DNA of 64,000 nucleotides, from assembly GCF_000427425.1 (NCBI RefSeq), contig NZ_KE386495.1, positions 1,162,320-1,226,319 of the forward strand. The letters are read 5' to 3'. The translations under genes were made by a program, and so were the position numbers. This document shows, one piece after another, positions 43,869 through 52,169 of the stretch. Within the stretch, counting starts at the first letter, position 1. Every line of letters starts with the position of its first letter. Below the pieces are notes generated by a model that searched no databases, had not been told where the DNA came from, and was given only the letters and a program-made list of their open reading frames with translations. Source of the DNA: Caldanaerobius polysaccharolyticus DSM 13641 (GTDB lineage Bacteria > Bacillota > Thermoanaerobacteria > Thermoanaerobacterales > Caldanaerobiaceae).

Positions 43869-44257
43869 TGGGTGTGCTTGTAACACTTGATGCTTACGAC
43901 TGTCACAATATACCTAAGAAGATAAGTGAGCTTATGTCTATGGCAATAGACGCCGTAAAAGAAGCAGGTATGAAACCGATAGAAACAGCAGCACGTCACT
44001 TTGGTAAGGATAGCTGGAGCGCTGATGCAGGTGACAGCGTTATTACGCTGATTGTTCCAATGACGGAAAGTCACCTTGCTATTCACACGTGGCCACACTA
44101 TGCCTTTGTAAGTGTGGACCTGTACACATGCGGTAATCCTGAGCTAGCAATAAAGGCGGTGCAAAGCCTCGACCACCGCCTTCAATCAGCATATAGAGTA
44201 TTTAACGTTTACAACAGAGGCAAATATATTCGCAAGGAGGTAAGATTTGATGACTAG
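43865..44257 (+). CDS. SpeD-like pyruvoyl-dependent decarboxylase
   Basis: 130 residues from ATG 43865 (GGAGGT upstream, ATGA overlap with the ATP-grasp gene). TESHLAIHTWPHYAFVSVDL followed by YTCG is the SpeD hallmark: the Glu-Ser bond is the self-cleavage site that makes the pyruvoyl group, and the His and Cys are the processing and catalytic residues. The rest is diverged and short, ending RKEVRFDD. In some phage homologues substrate choice has shifted from AdoMet to basic amino acids, so the substrate cannot be fixed from sequence by eye. The host has its own speD at the window start. Confidence 0.8.
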   Translation: MMGVLVTLDAYDCHNIPKKISELMSMAIDAVKEAGMKPIETAARHFGKDSWSADAGDSVITLIVPMTESHLAIHTWPHYAFVSVDLYTCGNPELAIKAVQSLDHRLQSAYRVFNVYNRGKYIRKEVRFDD

Positions 44258-44678
44258 TTATGCTGATTTCTTGCAGGGCATCAAGTATGCCGTAGCTACA
44301 ATCGGGGGTTTGGTGACGGGCTTCTTAGGAGGTTGGGACGCAGCGCTGAAAGTTTTGGTTCTTTTCGTCGTGCTTGATTACCTCACAGGGCTTGCTGCCG
44401 CATACTTTGAAAAACGACTGGACAGTAACATCGGATTCAAAGGAATAACGCGTAAGGTCTTGCTGTTCATACCTATCGGAGTTGCGTACTATTTAGACCA
44501 ACTCCTTGGACAGCAGGTAATTCGTAGTCTTGCTATTTGGTTCTATCTGGCCAACGAAGGACTGAGTATAATAGAAAACCTGAGCAAGTGTGGAGTACCA
44601 ATACCTCCAGCTATAATGAACGCCTTACAGCAGCTAAAGAAGAGGGGTGAGTCAACAGATGACAATGGAACTAAGTGA
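44247..44678 (+). CDS. Phage holin (toxin-secretion/phage-lysis holin family)
   Basis: 143 residues. Three to four hydrophobic segments, with LFVVLDYLTGLAAAYFEKRL followed by SNIGFKGITRKVLLFIPI and NEGLSIIENLSKCGVPIP, are the pattern of the holin family found in clostridial phages. The holin forms membrane lesions that release the amidase encoded next. AAGGAGG precedes the ATG, and the amidase gene overlaps its end. Confidence 0.88.
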   Translation: MMTSYADFLQGIKYAVATIGGLVTGFLGGWDAALKVLVLFVVLDYLTGLAAAYFEKRLDSNIGFKGITRKVLLFIPIGVAYYLDQLLGQQVIRSLAIWFYLANEGLSIIENLSKCGVPIPPAIMNALQQLKKRGESTDDNGTK

Positions 44679-45312
44679 AATGGTAGAATCGTCTGGTAAT
44701 TATCGCAATTTAAGTGACATTAAGTGGATTGTGGTTCACCATTCTGCTACTTCTTCTGGTAACGTGGAGATTTTTCGCCGGGAGCATAAAGCCCGGGGAT
44801 GGGCTGACGTAGGTTATCATTACGTGATAACTAACGGTAACGGTGGCCCTGACGGAGAAGTGCAAGCAGGTAGACCATTACAAATGGTAGGTGCACACGC
44901 CTTAGGTGCAAACCAGGTAAGTATTGGCATTTGCCTGGTAGGTAACTTTATGGAAACACAACCTACCGATAAACAGTGGAAGAGCCTTGTCAACTTGTGT
45001 CGTTCCTTGATGACTAGGTTTAATATACCCGTTGACCACGTAATAGGGCATAAAGAAGTGCCTTCTCACTTCAATGTAAATTACGCTACTGATTGTCCTG
45101 GTAAAAACTTTTCTATAAGCAATTTACGTAAAGAACTGTCTGCTAAAAATCCAGATTATGTCGGACACTGGGCAGAGAAGGCAATAAAAGAGGTGCTTGA
45201 TTTAGGTATTATGCACGGTTATGCTGATGGAAGTTTTCGACCGGATCAGCCAGCTACCAGGGCAGAGTTGGCTGTAACCGTCTTAAACCTGTATAAAATG
45301 TTAAAACGATGA
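44659..45312 (+). CDS. Endolysin: N-acetylmuramoyl-L-alanine amidase with SLH segment
   Basis: 217 residues from ATG 44659 behind GAGGGGTGAG. The amidase_2 domain (about 15-160) has IVVHHSAT, GYHYVI and HKEVPSH with a late CPG, the zinc-site residues of this family, which cuts peptide stems from glycan strands. One SLH repeat (YVGHWAEKAIKEVLDLGIMH, then YADGSFRPDQPATRAELAV) ends the protein and would bind cell-wall polysaccharide. It follows the holin gene directly. Confidence 0.92.
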   Translation: MTMELSEMVESSGNYRNLSDIKWIVVHHSATSSGNVEIFRREHKARGWADVGYHYVITNGNGGPDGEVQAGRPLQMVGAHALGANQVSIGICLVGNFMETQPTDKQWKSLVNLCRSLMTRFNIPVDHVIGHKEVPSHFNVNYATDCPGKNFSISNLRKELSAKNPDYVGHWAEKAIKEVLDLGIMHGYADGSFRPDQPATRAELAVTVLNLYKMLKR

Positions 45313-45327
45313 ATGGGGTGTATAAGC

Positions 45328-46344
45328 ATGTATGACGAATGGCGCAAACTTATGAACAAACTTGAACAGTATAAACAACCATATGGTCTGTTACCTTCGC
45401 CGCCAGACCCAAGGGATTTTAGGTATAAAGTATTTGCTGGCGCACAGCCTCTACCGCCTGCTTTTAGCCGCAAAGATGAGATGCCACCGGTACGAGACCA
45501 AGGGCCGTATGGCACTTGCGTCGGTTTTGCCACATGGGCTATTAAGGAATGGCAGGAACGTCAACAAAACGATACGCCACAAAGCGGTTTATCACCACGG
45601 TTTATTTATCAAATGGCAAAGCAGCTTGATGGCGTACCAGGTGTGCCAGGTACCTATCCGCGTGTTGCCCTAAAAGTTGTTCAGGATTATGGAGATTGTC
45701 CTGAACAGGTATTTCCATACAATGAATTAAAGGCAGATAGGAATCTACCAAAGCCTGACCCGTGCATTATCGAGGCAGCTAAACCGTATAAGGTAAGCGC
45801 ATACGCCCGACTCTACAGCTTAGAAGAAGTAAAGCGTGCCATCGTTGAACAAGGCCCCGTATTACTGGCGGTAATAGTTACGGACAGCTTTGTCAAAGCT
45901 AAAGACTTTATTCCACAACCCAGTAATGACGTATACGGCGGACACGCTATAGTAGCCTGCGGGTACGATGATAACGTTAAGCTCGGCCCGTATACTGGTG
46001 GCGTTCTTATGATGAATTCATGGGGAACTTCATGGGCACAAAAAGGCTTCTGCTGGATACCGTATCAGGCATGGAACTGGCGAATTGACTCAGATACGCC
46101 GTTTATCGTTGAAGCATGGGCTTGTGTCGATTTACCATTCACACCGAAAATGGCCAAGCATATACTGCTAAAGATAGGCAACAAAACCGCTTTTGTAGAC
46201 GGTGAATATGTACAGCTTGATGTTCCGCCAAAAATAGAGAATGACAGGACACTTCTTCCAGTTCGTTTTGTAGCCGAGCAAGCAGGCTATATAGTTAATT
46301 GGCAACCCACCAACAGGATAGTAGAACTGAGAAGGCCTTGGTAA
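45328..46344 (+). CDS. Papain-like (C1) cysteine protease with copper-amine-oxidase-N-like domain
   Basis: 338 residues from ATG 45328 (GGGGTG seven bases upstream). Active-site text is complete: RDQGPYGTCVGFATWA (oxyanion Gln and catalytic Cys), GGHAIVACGYDD (His) and MMNSWGTSW (Asn). The last 70 residues (KIGNKTAFVDGEYVQLDVPP, RTLLPVRFVAEQAGY) are a surface-type stalk domain. No signal peptide is seen. A papain-like protease after the lysis genes could be a lysogenic-conversion factor or part of lysis or the virion; evidence does not decide. Confidence 0.85.
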   Translation: MYDEWRKLMNKLEQYKQPYGLLPSPPDPRDFRYKVFAGAQPLPPAFSRKDEMPPVRDQGPYGTCVGFATWAIKEWQERQQNDTPQSGLSPRFIYQMAKQLDGVPGVPGTYPRVALKVVQDYGDCPEQVFPYNELKADRNLPKPDPCIIEAAKPYKVSAYARLYSLEEVKRAIVEQGPVLLAVIVTDSFVKAKDFIPQPSNDVYGGHAIVACGYDDNVKLGPYTGGVLMMNSWGTSWAQKGFCWIPYQAWNWRIDSDTPFIVEAWACVDLPFTPKMAKHILLKIGNKTAFVDGEYVQLDVPPKIENDRTLLPVRFVAEQAGYIVNWQPTNRIVELRRPW

Positions 46345-46351
46345 CAAAAAT

Positions 46352-46391
46352 AAAAAGCCCCTACCAGGAGAAACCCTGGTAGGGGCTTTTT
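46352..46391. terminator. Bidirectional terminator between virion and replication blocks
   Basis: A perfect 17-bp stem, AAAAAGCCCCTACCAGG with its complement, and a 6-nt loop. A and T runs on both sides let it work for the converging protease and DUF1599-like genes. Confidence 0.95.
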
Positions 46392-46395
46392 GCGT

Positions 46396-46695
46396 TTATT
46401 GCTCTTTTTCAAGTGGGAAACCAAATAGGCATCTTCGTAGCATAATACCTATTATGGCGTAGTTAGCAATGTCCTTCCACGTGTCTTCAATTGACTCGTT
46501 TTTCGGCGTTAACTTATCCATTATCAAGTGTTTTAACCTCGAAACCTTGTCGTTTAATCGCACCAACACACCGAATTCACCGAACTCAAGAATATTATTT
46601 GGACCATAGTCATGTTGCTTTGCTATCAGGAGCTCTTTCAGCTCCTGCATGACTGCATCGACAGCCTGGTTGAATGTGGTAATCTCTTTTGGCAT
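46396..46695 (-). CDS. DUF1599-like (nucleotide-modification-associated) protein
   Basis: 99 residues, helical. LIAKQHDYGPNNILEFGEFG, then RLNDKVSRLKHLI, and EDTWKDIANYAIIGIMLRR match the DUF1599 pattern common in phages and related in outline to MazG-like nucleotide pyrophosphohydrolases. It is the last gene of the leftward block, next to dUTPase and ribonucleotide reductase, so a nucleotide-related task is likely. Confidence 0.75.
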   Translation of the reverse strand: MPKEITTFNQAVDAVMQELKELLIAKQHDYGPNNILEFGEFGVLVRLNDKVSRLKHLIMDKLTPKNESIEDTWKDIANYAIIGIMLRRCLFGFPLEKEQ

Positions 46696-46731
46696 ACTGA
46701 AACACTCCTTTCTTAGTGCATTATTAACCGT

Positions 46732-47328
46732 TTAGCTCACACCAGTGCTACCAAACCCATGACTACCACGCTCTGTTTCAGATAGGGTGGTGACATATAC
46801 CAATTTTGGTATATGCACCGGCGCAACCACAAGCTGGGCAATTCTGTCATATGGCCTGATTACGTGAGGTGTCTTGACAACGTTACATAGAGTTACCATG
46901 AGCTCTCCACGATAACCATTATCCACCGTACCGTACACAGCCAAAAGTCCTGCTTTACTCCATCCACTTCTTGGTCTAATTTGTCCTTCATACCCTGGAG
47001 GAAGTTCTATGGCTATTCCTACGGGTACGGTAAGGCATTCGTAGGGCTGCAAAACAACTTCGTGGTCTAACCGTGCCTTCAAGTCCAAACCAGAGTCAGT
47101 TGGATAAGCGCGTACGGGTTCACAATTCTTGTCTATTAGCACTATTTTTAGTTCACTTTGCTCTTTGAAATCCCTGTACGTCTCTTTGGCAATTGCAGCA
47201 ATGCTTTCTAAAAGGTCTGCAAACACTTCATCATGTTCTTTCACCTGGCGATAGCGATTTGCAACATATGCAAGGCAAAGACTTGTTAACAAAGCAACTA
47301 TAAGTGTTGCATACGTAATGAACAACAC
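46732..47328 (-). CDS. dut: dUTPase with N-terminal membrane anchor
   Basis: 198 residues from GTG 47328, which has AAGGAG nine bases upstream. All five trimeric dUTPase motifs are present: TDSGLDLKA, RPRSGWSKAGL, GTVDNGYRGELMV, YDRIAQLVV and the C-terminal RGSHGFGSTG. It converts dUTP to dUMP and pyrophosphate. Unusually, the first 27 residues form a membrane helix (VLFITYATLIVALLTSLCLA), followed by a linker of about 35 charged residues. This would tether the enzyme to the cell membrane. A later internal start would give a soluble form, but I see no good one. Confidence 0.88.
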   Translation of the reverse strand: MLFITYATLIVALLTSLCLAYVANRYRQVKEHDEVFADLLESIAAIAKETYRDFKEQSELKIVLIDKNCEPVRAYPTDSGLDLKARLDHEVVLQPYECLTVPVGIAIELPPGYEGQIRPRSGWSKAGLLAVYGTVDNGYRGELMVTLCNVVKTPHVIRPYDRIAQLVVAPVHIPKLVYVTTLSETERGSHGFGSTGVS

Positions 47329-47341
47329 TGCGTCACACTCC

Positions 47342-49528
47342 TTAGCAGGCAGAATAACCACAATTTTGACATGTCTTGCAGCCTTCACCTGACACCAGGG
47401 TTGCCATTCCGCACGATGGGCAGATGTCTACAATCGGCCCCTGTGATTGTTTTGGTTCATAATTGGTTGAAGCACGTAATACCTTGCCGATTGCGTCAGG
47501 TACGGAGGTTACACGGTTGGGTCCGAAACCTACGGAATTCGCTCCACCGATACCTATTAGCTGGTCTGTGATTTCATCAACAGATACACCACTTCGCAAC
47601 GCTAAAGAAATCAACCGTGCTATAGCTTCCGTGAAAGCTGCTATATCGGAACCAGCCCGGCCTATGTTAGCAAATAACTCAAATGGCTTATTGTCCAGGA
47701 AATTGACGGTTACGTAAGCCCTGCCAACGGGTGTTTCTATACGCTGTGTTATACCGTGTAGTGTAGCAGGTCTACCTGTTTTCTGCTGCTGGGGTTGCTC
47801 TGGCTGCTGTGGCTTCTGCGATGATGCGGTTACCAAAACACCCTCACGAGAGCCATCTCTGTAAACTGTAATTCCTTTGCACCCAAGTTCATAGGCCAGT
47901 TCGTATATGCGCTTTACATCGTCCACGCTTGCGGAGTTTGGCAGATTCACTGTTTTGGATACGCTGGCGTCCACATATTTCTGTACGACTGCTTGCATTT
48001 TAACGTGTTCTTCTGGTGTAACTTCATGGGCACAAACGAAAGCTGGGCAGTCTGCAAGCCAGTGGCGTATTACGCGTTCGCCAATACGGTCTTTTCTTAC
48101 GTATTCCTTTGCGAAGTTCGGTTCAATACCGGAGCTAACACCGGCGATAATTGATGTTGTTCCTGTAGGTGCTTGTGTAAGTAGTGTAGCGTTACGTATT
48201 CCATGTTCTGCAATTCCTTTGCGTATGTGTTCCGGTAAAGATTGCACATATGGTGACCTTAGATAAGCCTGTGCGTGGAAAGCCGGGAACGCACCGCGTT
48301 CTTTGGCAAGTTCTATAGAGGCTTCATAGGCAGCTTCGGAGATTGTGGCAAACACTTTTTCCGTAAACTTTATAGCTTCAGGCGAACCATACCTCATCTT
48401 TAACAGTATTAAGGTGTCTGCCAATCCCATAGTGCCAAGCCCGATTCGACGTAGCCTTTTACTTTGCTTTTCATTTTGTAGTATAAAGTATTTATTCAAG
48501 TCTATTACATTGTCGAGGAAGCGCACTCCAATTTTGACCGTTTTCGCTAGTTCTTCATAGTTGAATATACCCTTTTCAACAAATGCTACGAGATTTACCG
48601 AACCCAAATCGCAAACTCCGTACTCCTCCAAGCCTAGCTCGCCGCAGGGGTTTGTGGCAATAATCTTTGAGCAGTACGAAGCGTTATAGAGCTTGTTGTA
48701 TCTGTCAAGGAATACTACACCGGGTTCACCCATTTCCCATGCTGCCGTAATTATCTTGTTCCAAAGCTCTCTTGCCGGTATTTCACGGTAGATTATCGTC
48801 GGATAGCCAGCAGCTTTCCACATGTCCAGGTCGCCGTCCCATTCTAAGTCGTACCGTGGGTGCTTCGTATCGGGGAACTCCAATACCCAGTCTTCATCGT
48901 TTTTTACAGCTTCCATAAACCTGTCCGATATACATACCGATAAGTTAGCATGTTTTAACTTGGTTAAGTCTTTCTTGACCTCTATGAATTCAAGAATGTC
49001 CGGATGCCAATCCCACAGCATAAACATCAGTGCAGCCCTACGGCTACCACCCTGTTCAACCTGGTCGGCTACACCATCAGCAGCTAACATCCAACTAACG
49101 GCGCCTGACGATATACCACCAACACCTCTTACATAAGCTCCACGCGGTCTGAGCGTACTCCAGTTGATACCAACACCTCCACCGCGGGAATTTATTTCAA
49201 GCATTTTTGCTATGGTATCCATTATTGCGGTACGACTATCATTGCCCCTGTGTAGTTCATTTGAACGTACTGCTATGACATAGCAATTGAAATACGTCAC
49301 TTCATGTCCGCTACCAGCACCGGCGAGAATTCTACCTCCCGGTATGAATTTCCACTCATTCATTACCTTAAAAAACATTTCTCGTTCTGCGTCAGTTTGG
49401 CCAACAGCATTAGCAACACGTCTGAACGTTTCCTCCGGCGTGTGCTCAATCGGTCTACCTTTTATATCCTTCAGGGCGTAACGATTAAGAAATACTTTTT
49501 CACGCTGCTCATTCCAAGCAGGAAGCAT
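47342..49528 (-). CDS. nrdJ: Adenosylcobalamin-dependent (class II) ribonucleoside-diphosphate reductase
   Basis: 728 residues. It reduces ribonucleotides to deoxyribonucleotides using a radical from coenzyme B12. Marks: NCYVIAVRSNELHRGN with the first redox Cys, GGGVGINWSTLRPRGAYVRG, NPCGELGLEEYGVCDLGSVN with the radical Cys and Glu, and PTGTTSIIAGVSSGIEP. Residues 590-690 hold the NrdJ C-terminal domain. The end has two CxxC pairs (ICPSCGMA, CKTCQNCGY). AGGGAT-type ribosome site before ATG 49528. The host PduO enzyme could supply its cofactor. Confidence 0.94.
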   Translation of the reverse strand: MLPAWNEQREKVFLNRYALKDIKGRPIEHTPEETFRRVANAVGQTDAEREMFFKVMNEWKFIPGGRILAGAGSGHEVTYFNCYVIAVRSNELHRGNDSRTAIMDTIAKMLEINSRGGGVGINWSTLRPRGAYVRGVGGISSGAVSWMLAADGVADQVEQGGSRRAALMFMLWDWHPDILEFIEVKKDLTKLKHANLSVCISDRFMEAVKNDEDWVLEFPDTKHPRYDLEWDGDLDMWKAAGYPTIIYREIPARELWNKIITAAWEMGEPGVVFLDRYNKLYNASYCSKIIATNPCGELGLEEYGVCDLGSVNLVAFVEKGIFNYEELAKTVKIGVRFLDNVIDLNKYFILQNEKQSKRLRRIGLGTMGLADTLILLKMRYGSPEAIKFTEKVFATISEAAYEASIELAKERGAFPAFHAQAYLRSPYVQSLPEHIRKGIAEHGIRNATLLTQAPTGTTSIIAGVSSGIEPNFAKEYVRKDRIGERVIRHWLADCPAFVCAHEVTPEEHVKMQAVVQKYVDASVSKTVNLPNSASVDDVKRIYELAYELGCKGITVYRDGSREGVLVTASSQKPQQPEQPQQQKTGRPATLHGITQRIETPVGRAYVTVNFLDNKPFELFANIGRAGSDIAAFTEAIARLISLALRSGVSVDEITDQLIGIGGANSVGFGPNRVTSVPDAIGKVLRASTNYEPKQSQGPIVDICPSCGMATLVSGEGCKTCQNCGYSAC

Positions 49529-49568
49529 AGTAAATCATCCCTCCATGTAATTTTGTTGGTTTGCGAAG

Positions 49569-49594
49569 TGCACCTGGCAGGAATCGAACCTGCA
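49569..49594 (-). pseudogene. tRNA 3' fragment (T-arm and acceptor half)
   Basis: Read on the minus strand: GCAGG, TTCGATT, CCTGC, then CAGGTGC, a perfect tRNA T-arm plus the 3' half of an acceptor stem. No matching GCACCTG or D-arm occurs upstream, where the end of the 74-residue gene lies. It looks like a tRNA relic between nrdJ and that gene. Confidence 0.6.
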
Positions 49595-49614
49595 CCCTTG
49601 GTGTAGTACACCGT

Positions 49615-49839
49615 TTATTGGAAATTGATAACGGTCTGCTCGCGGGAGCTTATGATAGCCGTTGTTAAAGATGCCAGTGCTTGACGCGCTTCTTCAGGAC
49701 TCTTATAACAGCCTATAATTACGTCTTTACCATTGCTCAGAAGCACTCGCAGAGTACAATCACAGTCAACTACACCTATGGCGGCTATAGTGGAGAGGTT
49801 TAAAAGCAGCTTATCATGTACTCGTAACCACTGTACCAC
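49615..49839 (-). CDS. Hypothetical small phage protein
   Basis: 74 residues from a GTG behind GGAGGG. DKLLLNLSTIAAIGVVDCDC, then VLLSNGKDVIIGCYKSPEEA, resembles small beta-barrel (LytTR- or Sm-like) pieces, but I do not recognise a family. It follows the polymerase gene by 16 bases and belongs to the same unit. Confidence 0.65.
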   Translation of the reverse strand: MVQWLRVHDKLLLNLSTIAAIGVVDCDCTLRVLLSNGKDVIIGCYKSPEEARQALASLTTAIISSREQTVINFQ

Positions 49840-49855
49840 TTTTCCTAACCCTCCT

Positions 49856-52153
49856 TTACTTAACTTCCTCCAGAGATCCCCATCTTTGACCTATCTTGAC
49901 CTCAGCATCAAATGGTATGGTGCCATCCAGTACATGGCCGACCATCTCCTGTTTGAGCCATCTAGCAACTTCTACGGGGTCTTCTTTAGTCTCAAGGAGA
50001 ATACTGTCGTGTACGGTTAACAGCATTCTGGTATTTGGATTGTTCTGTAGCTGATGACCTATGCGGATTATGGCACTCAGCGTTATGTCGCTTGCCGTAC
50101 TCTGAATTGGTGTGTTCACTGCCTGTCTCATTACTTCGGAACGATTTTCGCCGGTTATGAGGTCAAAATGTCTCTTGCGCCTGAATGGTGTAGTTGTTAC
50201 ACCAGTTGCAAGTACCAGTTGTTGCTGTGCGTGTATCCATTCTTTAACACGTGGAAAGGCGGCAAAGAATCTATCATAGAGTTCCTGTGCCTCTGTGACA
50301 GAGATACCGAGGTCTCTTGCAAGTGATTCAACGGTTTTGCCATATATGAGTCCGAACGTAATGCGCTTTGCTGCCTGACGCATTTCAGGTGTAACCTCTT
50401 CCGGCTTTTTGCGGAACATGATACTGGCGGTTCTTATATGCATATCGCCACCTTCAGACAGCGCTTTTATCAAGTTCGGGTCTTTACAATACCATGCCAG
50501 AACTCTTACTTCTGCTTGTGATAAATCGCCTTCAACCAAGGTGTATCCCGGCGTGGCAATAAAGGAGTTTCTTGCTTCTGGTGTTTTTGGAATGTTTTGT
50601 AAATTGATAGGGTTACTGCTTGAAAGCCTGCCCGTAACAGTACCATGCAGGTTGAACGTAGTGCGAACACGACCGTCTTCATCGGCAGCTTCAAGAAGGG
50701 CATCCACGTACGTACGAAGCATTTTCACCTTACCGCGGTATTCCAGTATCTTGGCAGGCAATGGGTGAAACTCTTGAACAGCCATGAGAGATTCTTCATC
50801 AGTAGAGTATTTGCCGTTTGGTATTGGCAGCTTCAGGTCATAATAGAGTAGCTGTACGAGCTGTTTTGGTGAACGCGGATTGAATTCTCTACCCGCCAGT
50901 TGGAACATCTCCTGCTCCAGTGCTTGTGTCTCTGCCTTCAATTTGGTAGCCGTCTCTTGCAGATATTGACGGTCTACCAAAACACCTGTGTATTCCACTC
51001 TGGCGAGAACATTGGCAGCCGGATATAGCATGTTGTGCAGTAGCCAAGTAGCATCACTATCAAGCTCCTGTTCCAGGACTTTTTGTAAGGCCAACGTACT
51101 GGCAGCGTCGTACGCATTGTACTTCCACAGCTCATTAGGTGGACAGTCTTCCATGTGAGAGTAATACTCTTTTATCGGTGCATCGTAATCACCGAGATTT
51201 AAGTAACGTCTTACCAATGGCTTTAGCTTGTGCTCACCGGGGCGTTCATCGAGGGTATAGTGCATCAGCATGGTATCAGCACCGACATGAGGCGTGGTGA
51301 AGCCGTTACGCCACAACACCTGAATATCGTATTTCAGATTATGGCCGATTAGCTTCTTGTCTTTCAGTGCTTCATCTAGCAACGGTACGGTTCGTGGGTC
51401 GGCCAAGGCCTCCTGTGTTACGACGACAGCCGTGTTGCATTTCCAGGATAAGCCAATACACAACAGTTTACTGTTGCTAGCGGTTTCAACGTCGATAGCG
51501 ACTTCTGACACGCTTTTAAGTCGTTCTACTAACTCGAGGATGTGGTCGTAAGTATGCAACGTGACGTATTCGACATCAGGGCTAACGGTTACGTACTTCT
51601 TTTCGGTTAGCAATGATGCGGCACGCTTCACGTCTCTGATAAGGTCAACGTATAGGCTCGGGCTTCTTAAAACGGCCGCAGGATGGTATGTTGGCACAAC
51701 ATAGGCATTAACATCAGCACACCAGTTCATCGTGCCATGCACATCGCTTATGTTAGCCCTACCGATGAGTGCGTAAACAGCAGCATTACCTAGCGCTATA
51801 ACGACTTTTGGTAATCTTTCCTTAACTTCACCTATAAGCCTTTCGCGGCAAGCCTTTATTTCTGCTGCCTTTGGTGCTCTGTGAGGGATAGGTCGGCACA
51901 AGCAGCTATTTGTGATATAGCACTGAGTCCTGTCAATTTCCGCTTCCTCTAAAACTTTACTTAATAGCTGACCCGCCTTACCAACAAATGGCTTGCCCTG
52001 CATAACCTCTGTGTCGCCGGGAGCTTCGCCGACAATCACAACCTCCGCCGTGTCAGGGCCGTATCCGGGTACGAACGGAAATTCCCGTAGACCGCATGAA
52101 TCGCAATTTGCACCGACAGGACAAGCGTCTTTTCCTCGTATCAGTTGTTGCAT
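49856..52153 (-). CDS. Uracil-DNA glycosylase (family 4) fused to DNA polymerase I
   Basis: 765 residues. Residues 1-195 are a family 4 uracil-DNA glycosylase: iron-sulphur cysteines (CDSCGLR and others), GEAPGDTEVMQGKPFVGKAG and HPAAVLRSP. Residues about 205-375 are a 3'-5' exonuclease (AIDVETAS, IGHNLKYDIQVL, YNAYDAASTLAL). The rest is a family A polymerase: VEGDLSQAEVRVLAWY (motif A), KRITFGLIYGKT (motif B) and LLTVHDSILLET (motif C). The 5'-nuclease domain is absent. It replicates phage DNA and can remove uracil in the same protein. GGGGG precedes the ATG. Confidence 0.93.
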   Translation of the reverse strand: MQQLIRGKDACPVGANCDSCGLREFPFVPGYGPDTAEVVIVGEAPGDTEVMQGKPFVGKAGQLLSKVLEEAEIDRTQCYITNSCLCRPIPHRAPKAAEIKACRERLIGEVKERLPKVVIALGNAAVYALIGRANISDVHGTMNWCADVNAYVVPTYHPAAVLRSPSLYVDLIRDVKRAASLLTEKKYVTVSPDVEYVTLHTYDHILELVERLKSVSEVAIDVETASNSKLLCIGLSWKCNTAVVVTQEALADPRTVPLLDEALKDKKLIGHNLKYDIQVLWRNGFTTPHVGADTMLMHYTLDERPGEHKLKPLVRRYLNLGDYDAPIKEYYSHMEDCPPNELWKYNAYDAASTLALQKVLEQELDSDATWLLHNMLYPAANVLARVEYTGVLVDRQYLQETATKLKAETQALEQEMFQLAGREFNPRSPKQLVQLLYYDLKLPIPNGKYSTDEESLMAVQEFHPLPAKILEYRGKVKMLRTYVDALLEAADEDGRVRTTFNLHGTVTGRLSSSNPINLQNIPKTPEARNSFIATPGYTLVEGDLSQAEVRVLAWYCKDPNLIKALSEGGDMHIRTASIMFRKKPEEVTPEMRQAAKRITFGLIYGKTVESLARDLGISVTEAQELYDRFFAAFPRVKEWIHAQQQLVLATGVTTTPFRRKRHFDLITGENRSEVMRQAVNTPIQSTASDITLSAIIRIGHQLQNNPNTRMLLTVHDSILLETKEDPVEVARWLKQEMVGHVLDGTIPFDAEVKIGQRWGSLEEVK

Positions 52154-52169
52154 ACCAAAGCTCCCCCTT

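Noticed and set aside
49529..49614. Cobalamin riboswitch before nrdJ, or before the adenosyltransferase gene at 1676-1717
   Set aside because: Both leaders are too short and lack the B12-box text.
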